Positions 37,166 through 46,395 of a stretch of 64,000 nucleotides of DNA are shown piece after piece. A model generated the notes under the pieces. That model ran no database searches, had not been told where the DNA came from, and was given only the letters and a program-made list of their open reading frames with translations. Made by a program: the position numbers and the translations under genes. Each line of letters starts with the position of its first letter. Within the stretch, counting starts at the first letter, position 1. Source of the stretch: Fidelibacterota bacterium (GTDB taxonomy: Bacteria; Pseudomonadota; Alphaproteobacteria; Rhodospirillales; Rhodospirillaceae); NCBI GenBank assembly GCA_947472795.1, contig CANJBL010000001.1:1-64000 (forward strand), in the 5' to 3' direction.

Positions 37166-38959
37166 CTAGTAGCCGACGGACACGCCATCCTTGCGGTGAT
37201 CGGAGGCGCCATGCAGCAGGCCCGTCGCTGGATCGCGGCTGATAGCCTGGTAGCCGCCCATGGCTTGACCCGTGGCCGGATGCACGTCGTGCCCCATCGC
37301 CTTCATGTCGTTGCCGATGAGATTGTAGAGCTCGGTCTCCAGGTTCAACCTGTTGCCGCGCTGGTTGTGATTGAAGCGCGCGGCATCGCTGGCGGCCTGA
37401 ATGTTGGCGCCGAAGTCGATCATGTTCAACAGCACCTGGGCATGGCCTTGCGACTGCTGGTCGCCGCTCATGAGACCAAAGGCCGTGAGCGGCTTGCCGT
37501 CTTTCATGATGAAGCCCGGGATGATCGTGTGGAACGGACGCTTGCCGCCCTTGATCTCGTTCGGATGGCCAGGCGTGAGGTTGAACTGCGCGCCACGGTC
37601 GTTGAGCAGGAAGCCGTAGCCCGGGATCGTCACGTCGGCGCCGAAGAAAGAGAAGACGCTGTAGATGAACGAGACCATGTTGCCGTCTTTATCGGCAGCC
37701 GCCATGTAGGCCGTGCCGCCCGTCGGCATGGGCTGCGTGGCCGGCGTCGAAGCCTTGGCCGGGTTGATCTTGGCGCATTGTTCTTCGGCATATTTCTTCG
37801 AGATCAACTTATCCACGGGGATCTTCGAGAAGGTCGGATCGCCGTCATAAGTTTCAAGGTCGGCGTAGGCCAGCTTCTTGGCTTCCACCAAGAGGTGCCA
37901 GAACTTCGGCGAGCGCGGACCGGCGGTCTTGACGTCAAAGCCCTGCTTCGGCGCGCAGACTTCCATGATGTTCATCATCTCAAGAACAGCGAAGCCCTGC
38001 GTGTTCGGCGGCATCTCGTAGATGTCAAAGCCGTGGTAGTTGGTGGAGATCGGCGTTTCCCAGTTGCCTTTGTGAGCCGCCATGTCCGCCATAGTGAAGG
38101 CCCCGCCCAACTTCTGGGACTTGGCGACGATGGCTTGGGCGATCTCACCCTTATAGAAAGCATCACGACCCTTATCGCCGATCAAACGCAACGCCTTGGC
38201 CAAGTCGGGGTTCTTGAAGATCGTATAAGGCATCGGCGCTTTGCCGCCGGGCAGATACACGCGCGCCGAGTCCTCATCGGTGCTGAGGTTGCGCACACGC
38301 AGCTGCCAGTCGTTGCCGATGCGCTCTGTGACACCGAAACCTTCATCGGCGATCTTGGCGGCCGGCTCCAACACCTGCTTGAGACTCATGGTGCCATAGG
38401 ACTTCAGCAGCATATCCCAGCCGTCGACGGCGCCCGGCACAACCGCAGAGTCGATGCCGATCTGGGGAATTCGGTCCAAGCCCTTCTTCTTGAAGTAATC
38501 GATCGACATGGCGCCCGGCGCGCGGCCGCTGCCATTGAGCGCGATGAGTTTCTTGTCCTTGGCGGACCAGGCGATGACGAACACGTCGCCGCCGATGCCT
38601 GTCGCTTCCGGCTCAACGACGTTGATGACCGCGGCCGTCGCGACGGCCGCATCAAAGGCGTTGCCCCCTTGTTGCAAAATCTGCAGACCGGTCTGCGCGG
38701 CCAGTGTCTGGCTGGTGGTGACCATGCCGTGCAGGCCGAGTGTTTCAGAGCGCGTCTGACCCAGCCATCCGTTGGCGCGGTCGCCGCGCACAGCGGTAAA
38801 CGATGACCCGATTTCCGGCTGGCCGTCGGGGACACCACCCCCCGCTCCACGAGCGGGCGCAGCAGGAGCTGCGGCCGGCGCCGGAGCAGCGGCATCAGCC
38901 GCCATGCCCACGCCGAGGGCCATGCAGAACAGAGAAGCGCGGACCGTCATACGTTTCAT
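37166..38959 (-). CDS. Gamma-glutamyltransferase family protein
   Basis: A 597-residue secreted N-terminal-nucleophile hydrolase that transfers or hydrolyses gamma-glutamyl groups, or acts on related amides. A signal peptide (cleavage in the AADA region) is followed by a Pro/Ala-rich spacer. Autocleavage would expose Thr416 in PTGGT-AYMAAADKDGN, giving large and small subunits. The PGYGFLLNDRGAQFNL and FGLMSGDQQSQGH blocks fit the YwrD-like clade rather than classical Ggt. It lies 126 bases after the intact TonB receptor on the same strand, so import and periplasmic processing of one substrate is possible. Confidence 0.9.
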   Translation of the reverse strand: MKRMTVRASLFCMALGVGMAADAAAPAPAAAPAAPARGAGGGVPDGQPEIGSSFTAVRGDRANGWLGQTRSETLGLHGMVTTSQTLAAQTGLQILQQGGNAFDAAVATAAVINVVEPEATGIGGDVFVIAWSAKDKKLIALNGSGRAPGAMSIDYFKKKGLDRIPQIGIDSAVVPGAVDGWDMLLKSYGTMSLKQVLEPAAKIADEGFGVTERIGNDWQLRVRNLSTDEDSARVYLPGGKAPMPYTIFKNPDLAKALRLIGDKGRDAFYKGEIAQAIVAKSQKLGGAFTMADMAAHKGNWETPISTNYHGFDIYEMPPNTQGFAVLEMMNIMEVCAPKQGFDVKTAGPRSPKFWHLLVEAKKLAYADLETYDGDPTFSKIPVDKLISKKYAEEQCAKINPAKASTPATQPMPTGGTAYMAAADKDGNMVSFIYSVFSFFGADVTIPGYGFLLNDRGAQFNLTPGHPNEIKGGKRPFHTIIPGFIMKDGKPLTAFGLMSGDQQSQGHAQVLLNMIDFGANIQAASDAARFNHNQRGNRLNLETELYNLIGNDMKAMGHDVHPATGQAMGGYQAISRDPATGLLHGASDHRKDGVSVGY

Positions 38960-39085
38960 CGTGTGTCCCCTTCGAAATATTGCCTGTTAAGCGTCCGGCC
39001 CGCGGAGGCTTCCCCACGGGCCGGAGTCTCTCTCAATTCTAGCCGAAAACGCTTAGCAACGCACTTTCACGGTCATCATGTCCGC

Positions 39086-41998
39086 TTAGAACTTCGCGCG
39101 GATACCAACCCGGTAAGCCCGCCCGAGGGTGTCCCAAATCGCGCCGCGCACCGGGGTGAAGTAATAAATGTTCGAACCGGTGGTCCCAGCGACGGATGGG
39201 ATGTTGGGCGGGGCCTGGTCCATAACGTTGTCGACGTTACCGAAGACCTGGAAGTTCTCGTTAATAGTATAGGAGGTGCGCAGGTCGAGATAAGCCAACT
39301 GCGGCACCGTGTTGTCGTCGATGTCCTTGGAGGTAAAGGTATTCGCCAACTTGGACTTACCGATGAAGCGGGTCTGGGCGGTGAAGGAGGCCGGGCCCTG
39401 GTCATAGGTCAGTGAGAGTGTGGCGCGGAGCTTCGGTACGCCGGTGCACCCAGCATCAACACCCGATGCCCCATCGCAGCGCTGGACTACGCCAAACAGC
39501 GTGCGAGTCTGCTTCATGATGTAGTTGCCGAGGAACCGGGTGGTGAGATCACCCGAGAGCAGCGGCATGGAATAATCCGCCTGGAAGTCCAGACCCCGCG
39601 CCGTCTCTTGCGATGCGTTGAGCGAGCCGGTGTTGATCTGGCTGAGGGTCGCTGGCCCGCCCGGAGTCAGGGGCGGGTTTGAGTAGATGAGCTGATTGCA
39701 ATAGACGGTCTCGCCGGCATTGCAGCGCTGCAAGGTCTGGGTGCCGTTGACCACGACAATCGCGTTCTTGATCTTGATGTCGTAGAAATCGAGCGAGGTC
39801 GTGAAGCGCGGCGCGAAGGACGGTGTCAGCACGACGCCGACCGACTTGGTATTGCTGATCTCGGGCGTCAGGTTCGGGTTACCCCCCAAAACGGTATAGA
39901 TGGGGACGTTCGTGTTGTAGTGCGGGTCGACCGCCGAGTTGGTGGACGCCACGCCGGTGCTGAACAGCTCGTTCAGGTTCGGCGCCCGGATGTCGCGAGA
40001 GAGTGTGCCGCGCACGCGGATGTTCTCGTCGACCTGGCTGGTGAGGCCGGCCTTCCAGGTGTTCACCGTGCCGCTGGTCGTATAGTTGGTGATGCGCATC
40101 GCCGCATTGGCGCTCAGCGACTGCACGAACGTGTTCCTCAAGAGGGGAACATCGATTTCCCCGAAGCCTTCAGTCACGGTGTATTTGCCGTAGAAGGCGC
40201 CGAAGTTGCCAAGCGCATACTTGCGTACGGCCGCTCCGGCATCGACGACGGTCGTGCCTTGTTCACGGCGGCGTTCTGCGCCGAATGCCAAGGCAGGGTT
40301 GCCCGCCGGTAATGCGAAGGGCAGCTCGCCGTTGAAAGCCAGCGAGAAGACGTCCTGGTGGAAGTGCTGATCCTGGAAGTTTTCACCGTCTTCAACGTTG
40401 ATATAGCGGATCGTCGCCTGCGAGACCGTGCCCGTGCCGAAGACATTGAGCGGCACGCAGCCGTTGGTCGGAGCAGTCAGCTGTGAGCGGCAGATAATTG
40501 TGCCTTGGGGAATGCCCGCGAGGCCCGCCGGCGCTACAATCGCGTCGGAGGCGGCGGCCAAGTTGGCTGTGATGTTGTTGTTCGTGCTCGTCTGGTACAT
40601 GTGGGTGCGGCCGCGCTGGTAGTAGGCCTTCCAGCTCCACTTCTGACCGTAGAACCCATCCTCAATTTCACCGTCGAAGCTGAGGACCGTACGGAACAGA
40701 CGCCGCGAAAGCCGGGCGACCGGTACGCCGACGGTGTTCTGAAGGTTGTCCCAGTTCCAATCCTTGGGGTTTGTCGGCAGGTTGTTGAGGTAGGTGGTGC
40801 CCATGAGCAGGGTCGGGATGTTCTGCGCTACCATCTGCGCCCTGAGCGAATCCGGCAGATAAGCATTGTCTCTCGCAATGCGCAGGCTGCCGAAGGCCGT
40901 GTTGGGAACGCTGTTGTTCCAAGAGATCGCCCGGCCGTAGTTGACCTGGAGCGACGCCTTGATCGTGTCGGTGACCTCGTAAGAGCTGTAGCCGAACAGC
41001 GTGGTCGACTTGAAGTCCACCGTCAGGTTGTCGAGCGCGGCGTTCTCGACCTCGGCGCTGCAGTTGCCGCAGACGGGGCCTTGCACGATGCCGAAGTTGA
41101 AGGGCTGTTGGGTGGCGCCTGGTCCAACGAACTGAATGCCGCGGAACGGTGAGCCGGTCGTGACCTGCGCACCGGCGTTGGTCACATGCCCGACGATCAG
41201 GCCGCCGTTGGTCGCCTGGGACAGGCCAACGTTATTGACGTGGATATATTTCGGCTCGTTGTTGGTGGCGGTGTAGGCCGGGTTCGGCAGAAGCTGGCGA
41301 TAGGTGTTCCAGTCGCGCTCGCCCGCGTAGACCACCTCGGGGCTGTTGGTGTAATTGGCCGCCGCGATCACGTGGCCTTTGCCACCGGCAAAGTCGGTGC
41401 CGACCGCAGCTTGGGCCTTATAGTTCTTATGGTCCCAAAGGTCGGTGTTGCCGTAATCGATGTTGACCTTCACGCCATTGAATTTCTTGTCGAGGATCAG
41501 GTTGACCACGCCGGAGACGGCGTCCGAACCCCACGCGGCCGAAGCGCCGCCGGTCACCACGTCGATGCGCTGGACCAAGATGCTGGGCATGGTGGAAAGG
41601 TCGACTTCGCCGGTGACAACCGACTGGCTCACGCGCTGACCGTCGAACAGGACCAGGGTGCGGCCGGTGCCAAGCTGGCGCAGGTTGATGGTGTCGAGGC
41701 CGGCGGTGCCGGCGGCGATGACGCCGCTGCCTTGCGTAAAGGGCGAGGCGCCGCCGGTGACAGCCGGCAGCGAGCGGATCGCGTCGCCGATCGAGATCTT
41801 GGCGTCGCGTTGCAGGACTTCTTCGGAGACGACAGTGACGGGAGTCGGCGCTTGATAGCCAGAGATGGTAATGCGCGAGCCGCTGACGATGACTTCTTCG
41901 ACATCATTCGCAGGAGCGGCTGCCGTCTGCGCGGCCCAAGCATTGGCCATAGGCATCGCAAGCATAGTCGTGGCGAGAAGGTATTGATGAAATTTCAT
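39086..41998 (-). CDS. TonB-dependent receptor
   Basis: A ~970-residue outer-membrane receptor. Signal peptide (cleavage near AWA-AQ), TonB box VEEVIVSGSRI, plug domain with GSDAVSGVVNLILD, then the 22-strand barrel ending in YRVGIRAKF with a terminal aromatic residue. The start at 41998 (MKFHQYLL) is favoured by the signal peptide and an upstream GGGGAAAG. It imports an unknown ligand using proton motive force. It is the closest intact relative of the pseudogene at 31889-34254 and sits between ggt and the amine dehydrogenase genes. Confidence 0.95.
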   Translation of the reverse strand: MKFHQYLLATTMLAMPMANAWAAQTAAAPANDVEEVIVSGSRITISGYQAPTPVTVVSEEVLQRDAKISIGDAIRSLPAVTGGASPFTQGSGVIAAGTAGLDTINLRQLGTGRTLVLFDGQRVSQSVVTGEVDLSTMPSILVQRIDVVTGGASAAWGSDAVSGVVNLILDKKFNGVKVNIDYGNTDLWDHKNYKAQAAVGTDFAGGKGHVIAAANYTNSPEVVYAGERDWNTYRQLLPNPAYTATNNEPKYIHVNNVGLSQATNGGLIVGHVTNAGAQVTTGSPFRGIQFVGPGATQQPFNFGIVQGPVCGNCSAEVENAALDNLTVDFKSTTLFGYSSYEVTDTIKASLQVNYGRAISWNNSVPNTAFGSLRIARDNAYLPDSLRAQMVAQNIPTLLMGTTYLNNLPTNPKDWNWDNLQNTVGVPVARLSRRLFRTVLSFDGEIEDGFYGQKWSWKAYYQRGRTHMYQTSTNNNITANLAAASDAIVAPAGLAGIPQGTIICRSQLTAPTNGCVPLNVFGTGTVSQATIRYINVEDGENFQDQHFHQDVFSLAFNGELPFALPAGNPALAFGAERRREQGTTVVDAGAAVRKYALGNFGAFYGKYTVTEGFGEIDVPLLRNTFVQSLSANAAMRITNYTTSGTVNTWKAGLTSQVDENIRVRGTLSRDIRAPNLNELFSTGVASTNSAVDPHYNTNVPIYTVLGGNPNLTPEISNTKSVGVVLTPSFAPRFTTSLDFYDIKIKNAIVVVNGTQTLQRCNAGETVYCNQLIYSNPPLTPGGPATLSQINTGSLNASQETARGLDFQADYSMPLLSGDLTTRFLGNYIMKQTRTLFGVVQRCDGASGVDAGCTGVPKLRATLSLTYDQGPASFTAQTRFIGKSKLANTFTSKDIDDNTVPQLAYLDLRTSYTINENFQVFGNVDNVMDQAPPNIPSVAGTTGSNIYYFTPVRGAIWDTLGRAYRVGIRAKF

Positions 41999-42268
41999 TT
42001 GGCTTTCCCCAAAGCTACGAGTGAGCCGTTCCATTGTGCACGGCATGCTCTGGCGTTCCGCTACCCCCCGGCGCGCTTACGATGCCCCCTCCGACACCGC
42101 AAAACCACGAACCGCCAAGCAAAAAGCTAAAATATCTACCTGATGCGAACTTTATCTAGAGCGCCCAGTGCTTTCTTCAAAGTGAACAGATGTGAAATAA
42201 ACTTTAAGGGTGATAGAAATGCCCGTGAAAATAGAGCGGTGCGGCTTTTCCTTATTTTATCAATTAAA

Positions 42269-42754
42269 TCAGTACCCTAGGGCTGGCCGTGCCATTGTAT
42301 CGGGCGCTTTGCACGCCTGAATCATCTCGCCCACTACCACTTTACGGTAGGCGCGCAGGCCGGGTGCGTTCAGTGGATGGGCGCGCAGGTCCTTCACTTC
42401 TTCAGGTGTGTAACGTTTTGCCGCCGCCGGAGCGCTGGCTCCGCCCAGGCCAAACGCCACGAAGTTCATCATCTCCGCCAGTTCCGCGTCGGACCATTTG
42501 GCGAAGGCAACATTGGGAAGCCGCACGATGTAGCCACGGCCTTTTTCCGTGCACAGAAAATATCCGGCGCGGTCTTTCAGCGGCGGGATAATACCATCGG
42601 CGGAAATACCCTGGATACCGTGGCACCCGCCGCAGCTTTCGAGATAGCTCGATTCCGCATGAGTCAGAAGACGCTCGTCGGCGCGCGCTGACGGCAATAC
42701 CACAGCGGCCAAAACCAGGAGAGTTCCAAAACCAATGGCGGATGCGGCTTTCAC
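42269..42754 (-). CDS. c-type cytochrome, small, in the amine dehydrogenase operon
   Basis: A 161-residue exported protein with signal peptide (near ARA-DE) and a single CxxCH haem site (ESCGGCHG). A distal methionine candidate is present in the EMMNFVAFG region. Its start overlaps the stop of the preceding cytochrome gene (ATGA), so the two are translationally coupled. It probably takes electrons from the TTQ enzyme toward oxidase. An azurin/amicyanin gene is not present. Confidence 0.85.
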   Translation of the reverse strand: MKAASAIGFGTLLVLAAVVLPSARADERLLTHAESSYLESCGGCHGIQGISADGIIPPLKDRAGYFLCTEKGRGYIVRLPNVAFAKWSDAELAEMMNFVAFGLGGASAPAAAKRYTPEEVKDLRAHPLNAPGLRAYRKVVVGEMIQACKAPDTMARPALGY

Positions 42755-43248
42755 TTGGGCAACGCTCCACTGGCTTCCAGCTGTTGGCGCATGGCGTGCA
42801 CATCCGCCGTCGAAAGCGGCGGGTCTTTGCGTTGAGCATTCACTTCAGCGGCCGTGAAGGACATCACCTTCCCACGCGCGCCCCCACCAGCGCCCAGGCG
42901 CACGGCATAGTTCAACACATCGGCCAGCGCGCCATTGCTGTACGTCGTCGCAAAGCCCGGCATGACGCCGACGATCGGCGTGCCATCGACGGTGATGGAA
43001 CCGCTCATGCCGTAGAGCACGAGGGAGATCATGTATTTGCGCCCATCGGGCGTTTGCGCGATGTCGCGCGCACGATCCGCGAGGCGCGGGAACTGCCCGG
43101 CAAGGCCGGCACCTTGCGTCTGATGGCAAAGCGAGCACACATCATTGAAGGTCTTTAAGCCCGGGCCGCCGGCGCTGGCTCCCCACGCTGCACTCGATGA
43201 CAAAACAAGAAAACAGCCGGCAACAACACCAAAACGCATTTTCTGCAT
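42751..43248 (-). CDS. c-type cytochrome in the amine dehydrogenase operon
   Basis: A 165-residue exported protein (signal peptide ending near WGA-SA) with one CxxCH (CSLCHQ) and a methionine-rich distal region (MPGFATTYSNG). The start is the ATG at 43248, right after the light-chain stop; a longer frame extending into the light-chain gene is an out-of-frame shadow. The VLNYAVR and LGA blocks fit small class I cytochromes c. Likely electron acceptor for the amine dehydrogenase. Confidence 0.86.
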   Translation of the reverse strand: MQKMRFGVVAGCFLVLSSSAAWGASAGGPGLKTFNDVCSLCHQTQGAGLAGQFPRLADRARDIAQTPDGRKYMISLVLYGMSGSITVDGTPIVGVMPGFATTYSNGALADVLNYAVRLGAGGGARGKVMSFTAAEVNAQRKDPPLSTADVHAMRQQLEASGALPK

Positions 43249-43249
43249 A

Positions 43250-43819
43250 TCAGGTCGCAAGCCCCACGAGCGCTGCCGTCGAGCAGTGATAGGACATGGA
43301 AGAGGGCGTGCCGAAGCACCAGATGATGTCGTTGTTGGCCTGAGGCTTGTAAATCGGCAACTCGCGGTCGGTCTCGTTGCAATCGCATTCCTTGGTGGGC
43401 GTGCACCCCGTCTTGCCGCAGCAATCGCGGTACGCGATGAGGTACGCCTTGTTGTCGTCGGGATTGACGCACGTGCCAACCCACGATGTCGGCGAGGGTT
43501 CCGCGCCGGGCGGGCATGTATGCACCCCGCCGCCGCAACATGTGCAGAGGTACCCGTCGATGGCGCAATAACGCCAGTAGGTGCAGGTGTTCGGATCCTT
43601 CGACTGCGCGTGCAGGAGGAAATCGCTCTTGGGACCGGTGGCGTTGCCCATGCCGGCCGTCTGCGCCATGGCGGTGCCGCGCACCACCGGCAGGAGCGGC
43701 AACATAGGAGCGGCGACCAGCGCCATGCCCAGACGGGTCAACGCACTGCGCCGCGAGGTATGGCTTGCCAACCGGCGGACGAGGCGCTCTCCCAGTTTGT
43801 CAAATCGCGTCAGATTCAC
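43250..43819 (-). CDS. aauA: TTQ amine dehydrogenase light chain (aralkylamine-type)
   Basis: The 189-residue subunit that carries the tryptophan tryptophylquinone cofactor. The long leader holds a twin-arginine motif (SRRSALTRLG), so it is exported by Tat. The TTQ tryptophans are Trp113 (TSWVGTC) and Trp167 (DIIWCFG), and the catalytic aspartate is Asp132 in YRDCCG. The mature chain has 14 cysteines; aralkylamine dehydrogenase has 14 as I recall (with the CxCCGG and CCGKT patterns seen here), while methylamine dehydrogenase has 12. So aromatic/aralkyl amines (tyramine, phenethylamine) are the likelier substrates, though NDIIWCFG is methylamine-dehydrogenase-like. Start is GTG with AGGAG upstream. 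Confidence 0.9.
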   Translation of the reverse strand: MNLTRFDKLGERLVRRLASHTSRRSALTRLGMALVAAPMLPLLPVVRGTAMAQTAGMGNATGPKSDFLLHAQSKDPNTCTYWRYCAIDGYLCTCCGGGVHTCPPGAEPSPTSWVGTCVNPDDNKAYLIAYRDCCGKTGCTPTKECDCNETDRELPIYKPQANNDIIWCFGTPSSMSYHCSTAALVGLAT

Positions 43820-43840
43820 GTTCTCATCTCCTGCTTCAAA

Positions 43841-44446
43841 TTAGCGCCGAATCACCGAAATCTTCTTGTCCGTAATATACGACTGGATGGACGCATACCC
43901 GGTCTCGTGGGACACCACCAAACTTTCCAGATGTTCGCGGCTGTTCACGAGACCTTTGCCCGCGATGACGCCTTCCGCATCGATTAGCACCGCATAGGGC
44001 AGCTTGCCGACTTGGTAGAGCATGCCGATCTCGCGGTCGTTGACGAAGGTCGCGGGATCGATGCCGTATTCGGCAATCATGGCGCGCTGCTCGGCGTCGG
44101 CGCTATCGCCGACGAAGATCACATCGAGCTTCTCCGAGCGCGCGAAGCCTTGCGACACCGGAATCAGCTTTTTGCAAATAGGGCAGACCGCCGAGACAAA
44201 AAAGAGGAGTTGCGCTTTTCCCGTCGCGGTCTTTCCGCCGATCTGCACTTTCGTGGCGGACATGGAATCCACGACAAGACGCGGCGCTGGCTTGCCGATT
44301 TCGGGCCCCGGACCCGTGGTCAGCGCGCCGATGGGCGCCAAGCGTTCATGCAGGACGCCGACCTGACGTGCGAGCGCCAGGATCACCAGACCCATCAGAA
44401 GGACCGTGATCCAGAGCAAACCCTGAGAGACGATAAGAGCCGTCAT
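43841..44446 (-). CDS. mauD: MauD, amine dehydrogenase maturation thioredoxin-like protein
   Basis: A ~201-residue membrane-anchored periplasmic thioredoxin-fold protein. One N-terminal membrane span (LLWITVLLMGLVILALA) is followed by a thioredoxin domain with the active site CPICK. MauD is needed to form or stabilise the many disulphides of the light chain. I use the ATG at 44446 (MTALIVSQG), next to the MauE stop, rather than one 13 codons upstream inside mauE. Order B-E-D-A matches aau/mau clusters. Confidence 0.92.
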   Translation of the reverse strand: MTALIVSQGLLWITVLLMGLVILALARQVGVLHERLAPIGALTTGPGPEIGKPAPRLVVDSMSATKVQIGGKTATGKAQLLFFVSAVCPICKKLIPVSQGFARSEKLDVIFVGDSADAEQRAMIAEYGIDPATFVNDREIGMLYQVGKLPYAVLIDAEGVIAGKGLVNSREHLESLVVSHETGYASIQSYITDKKISVIRR

Positions 44447-44450
44447 ACGT

Positions 44451-44993
44451 TCAAATCCCCGAAATCCTGATATCGCGGCTTTCAATCGGCCCGATGGCCA
44501 GAAGCGAATTCATGGCGAGATACGTGATGAACAGCACGAGCCCCGCCGCACCGCCAACGATCACCACTTCCGCTTCCAGCATGCGCGGCATCACAGTCAC
44601 GACCGCGAGCGCAGCCAGGATGCAGTTGCGCACTACCAGCGCCCACCGCAGCTTCTGGCTCAATGTCGTTTGATGGCAACCACAATCGATATACGCTCGG
44701 CCGCGTTTGAGATTGACTGCCATGGCCGCCGCGAAAACCAGCAAGAGACCGCTGCCAATAGGGGCCGCCACTTCCGGCACGGCGATGAAACCGATGCCCA
44801 CAGTGAATTCAGCCAGCGGCAGCAATCGCTGCGCGGGCGCCAAGGCCCATTTCGGAAGCAGCTTGTAGTTCTGCAGCACGCCGAGGAAAGCATCCCAATG
44901 ACGCATCTGCCCCACGGCCGCCGTGACGAAGATCAACGCCAAGACGACGCGCAGCGCAAACAGGATCGGTGTGTCATCGAAGAACGACATCAT
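44451..44993 (-). CDS. mauE: MauE, amine dehydrogenase biogenesis membrane protein
   Basis: A 180-residue membrane protein with four hydrophobic segments of the MauE/DoxX-like type, and the CGCHQTTLS motif after the third segment. It is required with MauD for biogenesis of the TTQ light chain, probably as a redox partner in disulphide formation. The gene lies six bases after the heavy chain gene and abuts mauD. Confidence 0.92.
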   Translation of the reverse strand: MMSFFDDTPILFALRVVLALIFVTAAVGQMRHWDAFLGVLQNYKLLPKWALAPAQRLLPLAEFTVGIGFIAVPEVAAPIGSGLLLVFAAAMAVNLKRGRAYIDCGCHQTTLSQKLRWALVVRNCILAALAVVTVMPRMLEAEVVIVGGAAGLVLFITYLAMNSLLAIGPIESRDIRISGI

Positions 44994-44999
44994 GTGCCC

Positions 45000-46157
45000 T
45001 TAGAAACCCGGGACCCACAGCGTATGCCCGGCCACAATCTTACCCATCACCTTGGTCGCGCCCGTCTCAGCATCCAGCACGTTGAGCTTGCCCTTTTCGG
45101 TCAGGGTATAGAGCAAGGCATCGTTGTCCTGGCTGACGGCGATGGCCAGCGCGTCCTTGTCGAGTTTCAAGCGCTTGATCATCGTGTGATTGGCCAAGTC
45201 CAGCACCCACACTTCCGAACCCGCCTTCTTATGAGTCCAGTGATTGCCGGCATGCATCAACACATAGATGCGGCCCTTGCCCTTGTTCCAGGCGATGGTC
45301 TGCAAGCCACCTGGACGCCAGGCCAGCTCCTGCACGCCCGTACCCGCCGCAGGCAGGCCGGCGGCAGCCTGGATGGACCAGGGCTTGTCGATGGTCGGCG
45401 TGGCGCCAAGCTGAGCCGTATAGATCAACCCTGTGAATGAAATGAACACGGCTTTGCCGGTGGCGTGATCGGTGAGGCTCTGCTCGAAGATGGGGTCATT
45501 GTTGGAATCGAAGAAGGGCGCCGAGTGCGTGACCGTCGCTTTGGTGCCGTTGAGGACGGCGGTCGCCAGCGAGCCGTCGCCACACAGCGAGGAGAAGCCG
45601 TTTTCGCCCCAGGCAAAAGCGAGTGCGCAACCGGGGACTTCCACGGTGCTGGCGACTTTGCGCTTTTCCAGATCGACCACAATCACCGACGACGCCGGCG
45701 ACATATTGTAGACAAAGCCGAGCTTACCGCTGGCGTTGATGTCGAAGAGATGCGGACGCTGATCGATAATCAGGCGACCGGCGAGCGGAATTTCGGTGAC
45801 GAGCTTCAGTGTCGCGCCGTCATACACAGTCACCATGTCCTGGCGCGTGCCGCGATTGCCTTTGGTCCAGATGGACTCAGAGACATAAAAGTATTTGCCG
45901 CTGGGATCGAAGTTGAAGACGGCGTATTCCGATGTCGGCACCGCGGCTTCGTAAGCGCCGGTATCGCCATTCAGAATCTTCACACCCGTGCCTTCAAAGC
46001 CCGCTTGCACAAACACGCGGTGCGGATAGGCGGGTTTGAGCGTCGTCACGTCGCTCTGCTCGGTCGCCGGCACGGGGCTAGAAGACTGGGCCATAGCGCC
46101 GCTGAAACCCGTCATCAACAATGCAGCTAACAATGCCGGCTTGATCGGTGTCTTCAT
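45000..46157 (-). CDS. aauB: Amine dehydrogenase heavy chain
   Basis: A ~385-residue periplasmic seven-bladed beta-propeller with a signal peptide (near AMA-QS). It forms the a2b2 enzyme with the TTQ light chain. Repeated blade motifs (VYDGATLKLVTEIPL, VVDLEKRKVASTVEVPG, VLDLANHTMIKRLKL, VLDAETGATKVM) are visible. First gene of the B-E-D-A-cyt-cyt operon; GAGGAC precedes the ATG at 46157. The adjacent FeaR-like regulator lies upstream on the same strand. Confidence 0.92.
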   Translation of the reverse strand: MKTPIKPALLAALLMTGFSGAMAQSSSPVPATEQSDVTTLKPAYPHRVFVQAGFEGTGVKILNGDTGAYEAAVPTSEYAVFNFDPSGKYFYVSESIWTKGNRGTRQDMVTVYDGATLKLVTEIPLAGRLIIDQRPHLFDINASGKLGFVYNMSPASSVIVVDLEKRKVASTVEVPGCALAFAWGENGFSSLCGDGSLATAVLNGTKATVTHSAPFFDSNNDPIFEQSLTDHATGKAVFISFTGLIYTAQLGATPTIDKPWSIQAAAGLPAAGTGVQELAWRPGGLQTIAWNKGKGRIYVLMHAGNHWTHKKAGSEVWVLDLANHTMIKRLKLDKDALAIAVSQDNDALLYTLTEKGKLNVLDAETGATKVMGKIVAGHTLWVPGF

Positions 46158-46395
46158 GCAATCGTCCTCACGTTTTAAAGCGCAAAACTCTGTTGAAGGC
46201 CTTGCCGTCACGCTAAGCAAAGCCGCCGTTGATGCTTTATCCCGCGCGTACTTGACCTTAGTCCCGGCGCATAATCGGTTAAAGCCACTCTGGCCTCGCG
46301 GGCGCCAATCACGCGCCCATGCGTAAGCTCGGCGTCATGAACGCGCGACGGGCGGCGAAGCTGCTGGAATGCAAAGGGAAACAGGTGCGAGGCGT

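Noticed and set aside
37196-38806. A 536-codon plus-strand open frame across the gamma-glutamyltransferase gene
   Set aside because: Antisense shadow with no domain, no RBS and no context.
42269-43248. One of the cytochromes as MauG
   Set aside because: Each has a single CxxCH and is about 160 residues, whereas MauG is a ~370-residue di-haem protein.
43249-43479. N-terminal extension of the cytochrome at 42751-43248 into the light-chain gene
   Set aside because: The extension is Arg/Thr/Pro-rich shadow of aauA in another frame, and the ATG at 43248 gives a clean signal peptide.
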